NCBI RefSeq assembly: GCF_016908555.1
Contig: NZ_JAFBEE010000030.1
Location: 1-26,232, forward strand
Origin: Alkaliphilus hydrothermalis
Lineage (GTDB): Bacteria; Bacillota; Clostridia; Peptostreptococcales; Natronincolaceae
Length of the DNA stretch: 26,232 nucleotides
Direction: 5' to 3'
The notes below the pieces were generated by a model. That model was not told where the DNA came from. It saw only the letters and a list, made by a program, of their open reading frames with translations, and searched no databases. This document shows, piece after piece, positions 1-8,254 of the stretch (position 1 is its first letter; every line of letters starts with the position of its first letter). Position numbers and translations under genes: made by a program.

Positions 1-37
1 TGTTCCTTGAATCTAATAACTTTTGAGCAGTCTACGT

Positions 38-110
38 CTGTTGAAAAGTCATCATCTTCGGCGTCACTGCAAAGAACTAGCATCCTTGCGTATTATTACA
101 TACGTTCAAT
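38..110 (+). repeat. Intergenic repeat family 1, degenerate copy A
   Basis: This stretch aligns with the fuller copy at 3890-3988: both open with CTGTTGAAAAG, share a CATCTTC...CACTG block, and have CTTGCGTATTA followed by TACG. Here the arm that pairs with GACCAGC in the other copies is missing, and TTCAAT follows TACG almost at once, as if the right half had been deleted. The first bases of the window (TGTTCCTTGA) resemble the right end of copy B (TGTTCCTTCA), so another copy may end just outside. The rest of 1-355 is A/T-rich, and I see no gene in it. Confidence 0.6.
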
Positions 111-355
111 AACCTTAACAGTATCGATTGATGTGGTTTTTGTTTTGCAAAGAATCCAATAATTTATAGAAATTTGGTCAATAATATTCAATGGAAGTGA
201 CAATATCAATAGCTAATGATGCCACAGTTATCCCCAAAATACTTATTAATATTAATTAGATAATAAGAAAATGAAATGATTTAATATCTAAAATGAATAT
301 TGAAATGGTTAAAGGTAATAATCTAAAGATAGTATTATTTTGGAAGGAGCTAGTT

Positions 356-1180
356 ATGAATAATGAAAATGAAACTAGGCTAATCATAATTGGTGGGGGA
401 GAAGATAAAAAAGCGGATAAGGAAATCTTGAAGGAAGTTGTTAAACGTTCAGGAGGCAAGAATGCAGAAATAGCCGTCATTACCACGGCTACAAACTATC
501 CCTTGGAAGTTGGAGAAGAGTATAAACAAATCTTTTATGATTTGGGAGTTGAAAAGGTCGATACAATAAACATAATGAATCGGCAGGAAGCCAATAGAAA
601 ACAAATCATACGTAGCCTAGAGGGCATCACCTGTATATTTTTTGTCGGTGGAGATCAATTGCGGATTTCAAGTATTCTAGGGGGAACAAATTTTCATAAA
701 TTTATCCATGAAGCTGTAAACCAGGGTGTGATTATAGCAGGAACCAGTGCTGGAGCATCGATGATGAGTGAAGTAATGGTGGTTTCAGGGGAAGAAGAAG
801 GGGCTCCAAAGAAGAGTGCCATTAGTTTAGCTTCGGGTATGGGTTTTTTAAAGGGAGTAATTATTGATCAACATTTCAATCAGAGGGGGAGGATTGGGAG
901 ACTATTAGGAGCAGTTGCACAGAATCCACAGCCACTAGGGATGGGAATAGATGAAGATACGGCGATTATTGTTAATGATATCGATGAAATCGAGGTTATA
1001 GGTTCTGGGGTTGTTACCATAGTAGATGGAAAAGAAATTGAATATACAAATATATCAGAGCAATATCCCGATGAACCTTTAGTGATCACCAATGTAAAGG
1101 TCCATACTTTACCAAGTGGCTATGGATTTAAATTGAGGGATCGTAAGGCTATCATTCAAGAAAAGAAATCCAAACATTAA
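356..1180 (+). CDS. cphB: Cyanophycinase (peptidase family S51)
   Basis: Predicted to cut cyanophycin (multi-L-arginyl-poly-L-aspartate) into beta-Asp-Arg dipeptides in the cytoplasm. The 274-residue protein shows the S51 signature: a glycine-rich start (IIIGGGEDKK, about 9-19), FVGGDQ at 96-101, the nucleophile elbow GTSAGAS with Ser131, DQHF at 171-174 and GIDEDTA at 197-203. Length is normal for the family. An in-frame ATG lies at 293, but the start at 356 is preferred because AAGGAG sits 6 nt before it and homology begins there. cphA follows 37 bp downstream, so the two are almost certainly co-transcribed, and that pairing confirms the specificity over other S51 dipeptidases. No separate isoaspartyl dipeptidase, needed to finish the breakdown, is visible in the window. 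Confidence 0.93.
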   Translation: MNNENETRLIIIGGGEDKKADKEILKEVVKRSGGKNAEIAVITTATNYPLEVGEEYKQIFYDLGVEKVDTINIMNRQEANRKQIIRSLEGITCIFFVGGDQLRISSILGGTNFHKFIHEAVNQGVIIAGTSAGASMMSEVMVVSGEEEGAPKKSAISLASGMGFLKGVIIDQHFNQRGRIGRLLGAVAQNPQPLGMGIDEDTAIIVNDIDEIEVIGSGVVTIVDGKEIEYTNISEQYPDEPLVITNVKVHTLPSGYGFKLRDRKAIIQEKKSKH

Positions 1181-1217
1181 GACAAATATATTTGTAGAAA
1201 ATTGAGGAGGATCTTTG

Positions 1218-3884
1218 ATGAATTTAAAGAATATTCGGGTATATTCTGGTAGGAATATCTACAGTCATTGGCCTGTTGTTAGGGTTGATATAGACTTAGA
1301 AGAATACGTAGGTATACCTTCCTGCGATATTAACGGATTTAATGAAAAATTATTATTTCTATTACCGGGCCTACAAAGACATAAATGTAGTTTAGGATAT
1401 GAAGGTGGGTTTTGTGAAAGGTTAGAGCGGGGAACATACCTTGCCCATATTTTAGAACACGTTGCCCTAGAAATACAGTATTTATTAGGATATGACCTAA
1501 AGTTTGGAAAGGCAAGATATCTAGAAAATGAGACTGTCTATTGTGTAGTCTATTCCTTTATAGATGAAGTAGCGGGATATGAATCTGGTAAGTTAGCCTT
1601 CGATTTGCTTATGAGTATTATAGAAGGCACTGAATTGAATCTACAGCATCGTCTGCAGTTAATTCAATCACAAATAAAAGCCAGCAAACTAGGCCCCAGT
1701 ACTGCTGCTATTGTAGAAGAGGCAAGAAAGAAAAATATTCCTGTCAGTCGATTGGATGATTGTAGTTTAGTTCAGTTGGGATATGGAAAACATGCTAGAA
1801 AAATAGAGGCTACCATCACAGATCGCACAAGTTGTATAGCTGTCGATATAGCTTGTGATAAAGAACTAACAAAGAAAATTTTAAGTAATTTTAACATCCC
1901 AGTGCCAGAGGGTAGGGTAGTAATGGAAAGGGAGGAGGCAATCCAGGCTGCTGAATGGGTTGGTTATCCTGTTGTGATAAAGCCCCATAATGGCAATCAA
2001 GGAAAGGGAGTATCTTTAGATTTAAGGACATCGGAAGAAGTAGACAAAGCCTTTAAGATTGCAAAGGGTTATAGCGAAAAGGTCATCGTTGAGAGATATA
2101 TTGAAGGAAAGCACTACAGGATAGCTGTTGTAGGAGAAAAGGTTGTTGCTGTGGCGGAACGATTAGCAGCCCATGTTATTGGAAATGGCGGTAATACAAT
2201 CAAGGAATTAATTAGTCTGGAGAATCAAAATCCTTTGAGGGGAGATGGACATGAGAAACCCCTTACAAAGCTAAAAATAGATGATGTTACAAGATTAATC
2301 TTAGAAAAACAAAGTATTAATATTGATTATGTACCTAAGAAGGATGAAGTTGTATACTTAAGGGAAAACGCCAACTTAAGTACTGGTGGAATCGCAATCG
2401 ATGTAACAGATGATTTGCATCCTGATAATGCCCGATTGGCCATCAATGCAGCAAGAATAATTGGGTTAGATGTAGCAGGATTGGATTTAACCATCAAGGA
2501 CTTATCGTTTCCCATCAGTGATGCAAATCCTGGAGCGATCATAGAAATAAATGCTTGCCCAGGAATAAGGATGCACCATTATCCATCAGTGGGAAAGAGC
2601 CGAAATGTCGCTAAAGAGATTGTGAACTTGCTTTTTCCAGAGGGTTCTGAATATACAATACCAATTATATCGGTTACAGGCACCAATGGTAAAACCACCA
2701 CCAGTAGAATGTTAAGTAAAATACTACAGGAAAAGGACCTAGTGGTGGGGATGACCAGTACTGGGGGAGTATATGTTCAGGATGAACTTATTATGCCGGG
2801 AGATACAACAGGACCAAAGAGTGCCCAAACGGTTTTGTTGGACAATCGTGTTGAGGCGGCGGTATTAGAAACTGCTAGAGGGGGTATCGTTAATAGGGGA
2901 TTAGGATATGACCTAGCGGATATAGGCATCGTGACTAATATAGGAGACGATCATCTAGGTGTAGATGGAATAAACACCCTCGAAGATATGGCAGACGTAA
3001 AGGCTTTAGTCGTAGAGGCTATCAAAGATGATGGTTATGCAGTATTAAATGCCGATGATCCCTACACTCCTCGAATAGCAGAACGGATAATGTGTAGCAC
3101 CATTTACTTTGCAAATGACTTCATGAATGAGACAATACAACAACATATAAAAGCTGGAGGCAAAGCAGTATACTTAAAGAGCAACCATATATACATTTAT
3201 GATGGTGCAAAGGAGTTTAAGGTGATGGATATTAAAAAAATACCAGCCACCTTTAATGGAGCCCTAATGCATAATGTGGAAAACAGTATGGCAGCTGTGG
3301 CTGGTGCCTTTGGAATAGGGGTTGAGGTATCAGTTATTAAAAGTGCACTAGAGAAATTTAAAACAGATATCGAAACAAACCCAGGTAGGTTTAATGTATT
3401 TGACTTTGCTCAATATAGGGTAATTATAGATTATGGGCACAATATAGATGGATATACAAAAGTATTGGAAGGTCTCAAGGAAATGAGTATTGGACGACTG
3501 GTGGGTGTCATTGGTGTTCCGGGGGATCGTAGTGATATTAGTATTTTAAAGGTGGGAGAAATTGCCGGAAAGTACTTTGACTATGTATACATTAAAGAAG
3601 ACCAAGACCTCCGTGGAAGAATGCCAGAAGAAGTAGCAAAACTCATGAAAAAAGGATGTCAGATGGCAGGTTTGACTGAAGATAAAATGATTATAAAACT
3701 CTGGGAAGTAGATGCCCTTAGACTAGCCATGGAAAATGCCCAAGAAGGTGATACAATCATTGTATTCTATGAAGAGTATGCTCCTTTGGTGGAACTAATT
3801 AAGGATTTCCAGGAAAACTGCAAAAAAGGATTTGAACCGATAGAGCTGCCAGTGGCTAGGGCTGTAGGTGTAGGTAAGGCATAG
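1218..3884 (+). CDS. cphA: Cyanophycin synthetase
   Basis: ATP-dependent polymerase that adds Asp and Arg alternately to build the insoluble nitrogen reserve cyanophycin. The 888 residues match the usual size (about 870-900). In order: a CphA-type N-terminal domain (1-160), an ATP-grasp domain (about 215-475, with VIKPHNGNQGKGV and EINACPGIRMHHYP), and a Mur-ligase-like domain (about 480-880) with the P-loop GTNGKTT at 488-494, followed by the CphA-typical ETARGGIVNRGLGYD and TNIGDDHLG. ATG 1218 is chosen because GAGGAGG ends 7 nt upstream; a TTG one codon earlier is unlikely. It is the second gene of a cphB-cphA operon. No classical T-run terminator follows; a hairpin-forming repeat begins 6 bp after the stop and may end the transcript. 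Confidence 0.96.
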   Translation: MNLKNIRVYSGRNIYSHWPVVRVDIDLEEYVGIPSCDINGFNEKLLFLLPGLQRHKCSLGYEGGFCERLERGTYLAHILEHVALEIQYLLGYDLKFGKARYLENETVYCVVYSFIDEVAGYESGKLAFDLLMSIIEGTELNLQHRLQLIQSQIKASKLGPSTAAIVEEARKKNIPVSRLDDCSLVQLGYGKHARKIEATITDRTSCIAVDIACDKELTKKILSNFNIPVPEGRVVMEREEAIQAAEWVGYPVVIKPHNGNQGKGVSLDLRTSEEVDKAFKIAKGYSEKVIVERYIEGKHYRIAVVGEKVVAVAERLAAHVIGNGGNTIKELISLENQNPLRGDGHEKPLTKLKIDDVTRLILEKQSINIDYVPKKDEVVYLRENANLSTGGIAIDVTDDLHPDNARLAINAARIIGLDVAGLDLTIKDLSFPISDANPGAIIEINACPGIRMHHYPSVGKSRNVAKEIVNLLFPEGSEYTIPIISVTGTNGKTTTSRMLSKILQEKDLVVGMTSTGGVYVQDELIMPGDTTGPKSAQTVLLDNRVEAAVLETARGGIVNRGLGYDLADIGIVTNIGDDHLGVDGINTLEDMADVKALVVEAIKDDGYAVLNADDPYTPRIAERIMCSTIYFANDFMNETIQQHIKAGGKAVYLKSNHIYIYDGAKEFKVMDIKKIPATFNGALMHNVENSMAAVAGAFGIGVEVSVIKSALEKFKTDIETNPGRFNVFDFAQYRVIIDYGHNIDGYTKVLEGLKEMSIGRLVGVIGVPGDRSDISILKVGEIAGKYFDYVYIKEDQDLRGRMPEEVAKLMKKGCQMAGLTEDKMIIKLWEVDALRLAMENAQEGDTIIVFYEEYAPLVELIKDFQENCKKGFEPIELPVARAVGVGKA

Positions 3885-3889
3885 TTAGC

Positions 3890-3988
3890 CTGTTGAAAAG
3901 ACCTCATCTTCTGCTTCACTGTAATAGACCAGCATTCTTGCGTATTAGTTGTACGCGACGACCGCTGGTCTTTCTTGTTCCTTCAACA
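3890..3988 (+). repeat. Intergenic repeat family 1, full copy B
   Basis: A 99-bp unit made of nested inverted repeats. The outer arms are TGTTGAA (3891-3897) and TTCAACA (3982-3988). The middle arms are AGACCAGC (3926-3933) and GCTGGTCT (3964-3971). The inner arms are GCGTA (3940-3944) and TACGC (3952-3956). Related copies lie at 38-110 and 24337-24434 in the same orientation, all between genes. The middle stem followed by TTTCTTGTT could act as a terminator for cphA. The nested dyads suggest a small non-autonomous mobile or REP-like element. The rest of the gene-free stretch to 4243 is A/T-rich, and I see no gene or clear promoter in it. Confidence 0.8.
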
Positions 3989-4243
3989 AAACCCTGCATA
4001 ACAATACAACAAACTTTAAAAACTATTTAAATTATAAATAGGCGTCACAAAATACATATTTCATTAATAAGATAGTAGAAACTATTATTTAAAAGAAAGT
4101 ATTAAATGCAAAAGATGAAATAGTTCTTATAGGGGGTTAGCTTACATATAGATGATTTGATATGATGGGTTGATTAATTACTTAAAATAAGTGTAGAAAT
4201 AATATAATAGGTATTTATATCTAAAATAGGGGGAGGGAAAGTG

Positions 4244-4972
4244 ATGAAGCACTTAGGCGTTTTTATAGATCTAGATGGAACCCTATACAGAAACTCCTTA
4301 ATGCTGGAGCATTTTAAAAAACTGCTGAAGTATGAAATTATTGACCCAGCAATCTGGCACAATATCGTAAAGGATGTATATCAAGATTGGGATAAGAGAC
4401 GGGGAAATTTTGAGGATTATCTATTGGAAGTGGCAGAGATTTATCTTAAATCTATGAAGGGATTAAACAAACAAGAAATGGAGTTTATTAATACGCAAAT
4501 TATTGAACTAAAGGGTGATCGGGTTTATCGATATACCAGAGATCGAATTGAATGGCATAAAAAGATGGGCCATAAAGTATTCTTCATTTCTGGAAGTCCC
4601 GACTACTTAGTATCTAAAATGGCTGAAAAATATGGGGCCACCGATTATAGGGCAACAACTTATATTGTAGATGATGAGGGTAATTTTACGGGGGAAATAT
4701 CTCCTATGTGGGATTCAGAGAATAAGCATAAATCTATCAAAGACTTGGTAGAAAAATATGATATAGATTTAAAGGAGAGTTATGCGTATGGGGATACTCA
4801 AGGGGACTTTGCTATGCTGAAACAAGTAGGGAATCCTGTAGCCATTAATCCCGCCAGCGAACTGTTGTTTAATATTAAGAGGGATGAAGAATTAGCTAAA
4901 ATAGCCACCATCATTATCGAAAGAAAAGATGTTATTTACAAGTTGACAGCAAATGTAGAAGTGATTAATTAA
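4244..4972 (+). CDS. HAD-superfamily hydrolase, subfamily IB (phosphoserine-phosphatase-like)
   Basis: A probable cytoplasmic Mg-dependent phosphatase of 242 residues. Motif I is DLDGT with Asp9 (nucleophile) and Asp11. Motif II is ISGS with Ser116. Lysines at 161 and 163 fit motif III. Motif IV is GDTQGD with Asp184 and Asp188. A helical cap lies between motifs I and II, as in SerB-like IB enzymes. The substrate cannot be read from the sequence, and nothing nearby points to serine metabolism. ATG 4244 is chosen over GTG 4241 because the GGAGG at 4232-4236 is better spaced from it. The gene is a single unit converging on apbE across a shared hairpin. Confidence 0.85.
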   Translation: MKHLGVFIDLDGTLYRNSLMLEHFKKLLKYEIIDPAIWHNIVKDVYQDWDKRRGNFEDYLLEVAEIYLKSMKGLNKQEMEFINTQIIELKGDRVYRYTRDRIEWHKKMGHKVFFISGSPDYLVSKMAEKYGATDYRATTYIVDDEGNFTGEISPMWDSENKHKSIKDLVEKYDIDLKESYAYGDTQGDFAMLKQVGNPVAINPASELLFNIKRDEELAKIATIIIERKDVIYKLTANVEVIN

Positions 4973-5008
4973 TTTGAATTCAAAATTAATTCCTTATTGA
5001 AGAAAATG

Positions 5009-5060
5009 CTGGAGGCATATAACCTATGAAGGGTTAGAAGGCTTCCAGTTATTTTATTAT
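5009..5060. terminator. Hairpin between convergent genes
   Basis: CTGGAGGC (5009-5016) pairs with GCTTCCAG (5041-5048), with an inner AACC/GGGTT stem, followed by TTATTTTATTATT. It lies between the HAD gene and apbE, which converge, and the opposite strand also has a T-rich tail, so it could serve both. Confidence 0.65.
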
Positions 5061-5086
5061 TGTCCTTTTGAAGGTATTTAAGGTTA

Positions 5087-6127
5087 TTAGTCAGCCGGTT
5101 GGTAGGTCTTATCCAATATCTCCACCATGTCATTAGCACCTGATGAGATATATACAGTATTGTCTTTAGTAATGACTACGGCATCAACACCCTCCAGCTC
5201 CTCAACTAATTCCATACCCTTCTCATGCCCCAGAATGAATACTGCAGTAGATAGAGCATCTCCATCAATTGCAGAATCAGATATGATTGTTACACTGACG
5301 ACGCCACTGTCCGATGGATATCCAGTAGCTGGATCAATAATATGATGGTAGCGAATACCTTTATCAACAAAATAACGTTCGTAATTTCCTGAAGATACAA
5401 TAGATTGATTTTCTAATAATACTTTTGCCACTACCCCATTAGAATTAACTAGAGGCTTTTGGATTCCGATGGCCCATTTGCTTTCATCAGGCTTTTGACC
5501 AAAAGCATAAACGTCGCCACCTAAATTGACAAAACCACTCTTAATGCCATTAGCTTTTAATACTTTGACAGCCTCATCGACAGAATATCCCTTAGCAATT
5601 CCACCGAGATCCATAAGCATTTCAGGGTCTTTAATCATTATTTTATTACCATCAATTTGAAGATTGATAATTTCAATATGCTCTTTTGAATCTTGAATAT
5701 CTGCTGGAGAAGGTACTTTCTGCCACTCCTTGCCAATGCCCCATAGTTCAATTAAGGAACCAAGAGTAATGTTAAAAGCACCACTGGTTAAACCTTCATA
5801 TTTAATACCTTCTTTGATAACTTTAAGGGTATCATCACTAACTTGAACAGATGTCTTACCAGCATTTGCATTTATATTGTAAACATCACTGCCGACTAGG
5901 GAAGGACCCATTGCGTTTTCAAGCTCAGTTATTCTTTTAAAAGCAACTGCTATTGCCTTAAGACCCTCCTCTTCAGAAGGAGCATACACACGAATTTGGC
6001 CGAAGGTGCCTAGAACAAAGGCATCATTTTCAACTGCTACAAGAGACTGGCTTTGGCAGCCTAGCATATTTGTTATTAATATAGATATGCTGAATAACCC
6101 CAATAGGGCTGTTAGGTATTTTTTCAT
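5087..6127 (-). CDS. apbE: FAD:protein FMN transferase, lipoprotein
   Basis: Transfers FMN from FAD to a Thr/Ser of target flavoproteins (such as Rnf/Nqr-type subunits) on the outer face of the membrane. The 346-residue protein starts with a lipoprotein signal peptide (MKKYL... to MLGC, lipid-modified Cys24). ApbE motifs follow: TSGAFNITLGSL (114-124), DLGGIAKGY (173-181), NLGGDVYAFG (201-210), HHIIDPATGYP (261-271) and the metal-binding DGDALSTA (288-295). Length is normal. A GAGGAGT ribosome site precedes the start. No Rnf, Nqr or flavoprotein target gene is in the window, so its substrate must be encoded elsewhere. It lies 86 bp after the GNAT gene on the same strand and may be co-transcribed with it. 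Confidence 0.93.
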   Translation of the reverse strand: MKKYLTALLGLFSISILITNMLGCQSQSLVAVENDAFVLGTFGQIRVYAPSEEEGLKAIAVAFKRITELENAMGPSLVGSDVYNINANAGKTSVQVSDDTLKVIKEGIKYEGLTSGAFNITLGSLIELWGIGKEWQKVPSPADIQDSKEHIEIINLQIDGNKIMIKDPEMLMDLGGIAKGYSVDEAVKVLKANGIKSGFVNLGGDVYAFGQKPDESKWAIGIQKPLVNSNGVVAKVLLENQSIVSSGNYERYFVDKGIRYHHIIDPATGYPSDSGVVSVTIISDSAIDGDALSTAVFILGHEKGMELVEELEGVDAVVITKDNTVYISSGANDMVEILDKTYQPAD

Positions 6128-6213
6128 AAAATAGCACTCCTCACTTAAAACTAGTATTTAAACATTATATTGGATGTTACAAGTGCAGATCCTTTGGCGG
6201 AGGAGTAAGGGAT

Positions 6214-6681
6214 TTAAAAATAATCCTTAGCATAGACAAACTCTTTTTCTCCAACTACGCGATGGTCTTTAAGGTCTGTTAGAATATAAAAACCATGCTT
6301 TTTGTAAATATTTCTACCAGGGAGATTTGTTTCGTTGATGGTAATAAAGATTCGTCTTAAATGAAAATTCTTTGCAATATAGAAGTTTTCTATATCCTCT
6401 AGACATTTTTTCACTAATTGACTTCCATAACCTTTGCCCCTGTGTTCTTTTTTTGCAATAGACATTTGAAAAATCACCACAAGTCCAGCCTCAATGCCTT
6501 CTCTGATGGACCATGTCACACTACCAATTATTTCATCTTCTTTATGTAGGACAATAGAGCGATCTATTTCTGTACAAACAGTGGCATGTTTTTCTGCTAG
6601 TTCTTTGTCTTGGCCATATCGCTTTAAATAATCTTTTATAAAATAATCCCGATCGTTAGGATTAGCTAATCGCGCTTGCAT
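6214..6681 (-). CDS. GNAT-family N-acetyltransferase
   Basis: A 155-residue acetyltransferase of unknown substrate. The acetyl-CoA pyrophosphate-binding loop of motif A is R-G-K-G-Y-G at 81-86, preceded by a beta-strand (VVIFQMSIAKKEH), and the C-terminal strand-helix pattern (RRIFITINETNLPGRNIYKKHGF) is the usual GNAT end in which an Asn/Tyr-rich helix closes the fold. GGAGGG precedes the ATG. A good promoter on the minus strand is listed separately. Position beside apbE does not reveal a substrate. Confidence 0.85.
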   Translation of the reverse strand: MQARLANPNDRDYFIKDYLKRYGQDKELAEKHATVCTEIDRSIVLHKEDEIIGSVTWSIREGIEAGLVVIFQMSIAKKEHRGKGYGSQLVKKCLEDIENFYIAKNFHLRRIFITINETNLPGRNIYKKHGFYILTDLKDHRVVGEKEFVYAKDYF

Positions 6682-6721
6682 AGTATTCCCTCCAGAAGCA
6701 TTAGTTTTTTATTATATATTG

Positions 6722-6749
6722 ATTATAATATATCACAAAAAAATGTAAA
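6722..6749 (-). promoter_or_regulatory. Predicted promoter of the GNAT gene
   Basis: Read on the minus strand: TTTACA (-35, complement of 6744-6749), a 16-nt spacer and TATAAT (-10, complement of 6722-6727), about 40 nt before the start codon. The remaining gene-free sequence up to 7058 holds an 18-bp palindrome (6963-6980) and otherwise nothing I can identify. Confidence 0.6.
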
Positions 6750-6962
6750 CCATTCAATCCAACATTATACTATGTAAATTTTAAACAACTATAAGGCTTA
6801 GAGGACGCTATCTAGAATGAAGTTTCTTAAAAAAATGTTAATGTGAGAAAGAGTGATTAAAGAAGTTGTATATACTTTTAAATTGCCCAATGAGCTGTTT
6901 TTTTCCTCCCCTTAAAATTAAAAGATTGAATTAAACACTATATTAATAGGATAACTAGAAGA

Positions 6963-6980
6963 AGAAACATATATGTTTCT
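6963..6980. promoter_or_regulatory. Perfect 18-bp palindrome upstream of the L,D-transpeptidase gene
   Basis: AGAAACATATATGTTTCT is identical to its reverse complement. It lies 78 bp before the start codon at 7059. With no loop it suits a dimeric protein binding site better than an RNA hairpin. Its role is inferred from position only. Confidence 0.4.
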
Positions 6981-7058
6981 AGAAAAATTAATGTAGAAGA
7001 TTTAGGATAGGAACCTTTTAATGGGATCTACGTAAAATATAGTAAGGAGGGGTACGAT

Positions 7059-7901
7059 ATGATTTTAGCCAGTAGATATTTAAGATTATTAGATCCCTAT
7101 ATGGAGGGACCTGACGTAAAGCATGTACAGGAAAGATTAACGGAATTAGGTTATTATAATGGACCAATAGACAGTATATATGATGAGGAAGTTTTTGAAG
7201 CAGTTAGAACGTATCAAGCTGATTTTGGTTTGAGTCCTGATGGGATTATGGGGCCTGATACATGGAATTCAATAGGCTTAAGTCCTGATGAATATTATCC
7301 TCTACCCCCAGAGGGATACTCAATAGAAATTGATTTATCAAAGAAGATACTTGTATTAAAAAAATTTTCTGAAGTAATTACATCATATCCAGTAGCTGTG
7401 GGAAAACCTGCAACGCCAACACCTAAAGGGGACTGGAAGATTATACAGAAAACCTTAAATCCCGGTGGGCCCTTTGGGACTCGATGGATGCGTTTGAACG
7501 TACCTTGGGGCGGTTATGGGATTCATGGGACTGATACGCCTACTTCCATTGGCACAGCAGCCAGTAATGGGTGTATACGGATGTTTAATGAGGATGTAGA
7601 GGCTCTGTATGACATTGTACCATTAGGAACACCAGTAAAAATCATAGGCAATGGACCTGTGGGAAGAATTCTAAGTGTAGGAGTAGAACCAGGTTCAGAT
7701 ATCTTTGAAGTTAAGGCGAATTTAACTGAACTAGGCTACTACGATGGAGAAATAAATGGGGTATTTGGAGAAGACCTTAGGGAAGCAGTGATTGCTTTTC
7801 AAAGGGACTTCAATCTAGCAGCTGACGGTATAGTCGGAGCAGATACCTATGACAAAATACAATTGGCAGTGGATCAATTATCTGATAGTAGAGAACCATA
7901 G
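7059..7901 (+). CDS. L,D-transpeptidase (YkuD) with two peptidoglycan-binding domains, no signal peptide
   Basis: Predicted to form or remodel 3-3 cross-links in peptidoglycan. The 280 residues hold a peptidoglycan_binding_1 domain (about 15-74, VQERLTELGYYNG...DGIMGPDTW), a YkuD domain (about 86-195) and a second peptidoglycan_binding_1 domain (about 212-268, NLTELGYYDG...DGIVGADTY). Catalytic residues are His156 (GIHGT) and Cys172 in SNGCIRM, where the family usually has SHGC. No hydrophobic N-terminal segment is present, which is unusual for a wall enzyme; Bacillus subtilis YkuD, a spore-associated enzyme, also lacks a classical one. AAGGAGG lies 8 nt before the ATG. The gene is monocistronic, with a terminator just after the stop. 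A secreted homologue is at 25022-25933. Confidence 0.9.
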   Translation: MILASRYLRLLDPYMEGPDVKHVQERLTELGYYNGPIDSIYDEEVFEAVRTYQADFGLSPDGIMGPDTWNSIGLSPDEYYPLPPEGYSIEIDLSKKILVLKKFSEVITSYPVAVGKPATPTPKGDWKIIQKTLNPGGPFGTRWMRLNVPWGGYGIHGTDTPTSIGTAASNGCIRMFNEDVEALYDIVPLGTPVKIIGNGPVGRILSVGVEPGSDIFEVKANLTELGYYDGEINGVFGEDLREAVIAFQRDFNLAADGIVGADTYDKIQLAVDQLSDSREP

Positions 7902-7916
7902 AGGGTAGTCTGTAAT

Positions 7917-7950
7917 AGACCTCTAGTTAGTCCATAGCTGGAGGTCTTTA
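7917..7950 (+). terminator. Terminator-like hairpin after the L,D-transpeptidase
   Basis: AGACCTCTAG (7917-7926) pairs with CTGGAGGTCT (7938-7947) over 10 bp including one G-T wobble, with a short T-containing tail. Confidence 0.7.
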
Positions 7951-7997
7951 GTATGCATAATACCAGAAAAAGTTATGAATTATACTATTCGTAGGTA

Positions 7998-8026
7998 TTG
8001 ACAATAAAAAAGCATAATAGTAAAAT
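7998..8026 (+). promoter_or_regulatory. Strong sigma-A-type promoter of the 44-residue gene
   Basis: TTGACA (7998-8003), a 17-nt spacer and TAAAAT (8021-8026). Transcription would start near 8033, just before a 12-bp inverted repeat. Confidence 0.75.
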
Positions 8027-8038
8027 TAATATTATTGA

Positions 8039-8066
8039 ATTTTTATTCATATCAATGAATAAAAAT
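8039..8066 (+). promoter_or_regulatory. Inverted repeat at the start of the transcript
   Basis: ATTTTTATTCAT (8039-8050) and ATGAATAAAAAT (8055-8066) are perfect complements separated by ATCA. Placed directly downstream of the predicted promoter and 53 nt before the small gene, it can be an operator or a 5' RNA stem; A/T-only pairing makes either possible. Confidence 0.45.
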
Positions 8067-8119
8067 ATGTTTTTAATTCAAATGATATAGATGATAAGAT
8101 GATGAAGGGAGAGTATTAA

Positions 8120-8254
8120 ATGGGACAGGAAAAAAAGAAAGAAAAAGCAAATAATCAATTAAAGACCAGTAGAGAGGCAGAAGAAATAGAAAGAGCCTAT
8201 AGGGTTTTGATGGAGAATAGACAAAAGAAAAAGGATTCATGGAAAACATACTAG
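8120..8254 (+). CDS. Small, highly charged hypothetical protein (44 residues)
   Basis: I do not recognise the family. The protein begins MGQEKKKEKANNQ and ends KKKDSWKTY; about half the residues are Lys, Arg, Glu or Asp, and the middle (REAEEIERAYRVLMENRQKKK) should form one amphipathic helix. There is no signal peptide or membrane segment. Evidence that it is a real gene: AAGGGAGAG 6 nt before the ATG, a strong promoter at 7998-8026, and a terminator whose stem starts at the stop codon. It stands alone between the L,D-transpeptidase and the PAS kinase. The small soluble charged form recalls many unstudied Firmicute small proteins, but no function is assigned. Confidence 0.72.
   Translation: MGQEKKKEKANNQLKTSREAEEIERAYRVLMENRQKKKDSWKTY

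Noticed and set aside
293..355. Upstream ATG extending cyanophycinase by 21 residues
   Set aside because: The extension is unlike the family, has no ribosome site, and covers the good AAGGAG of the internal start.
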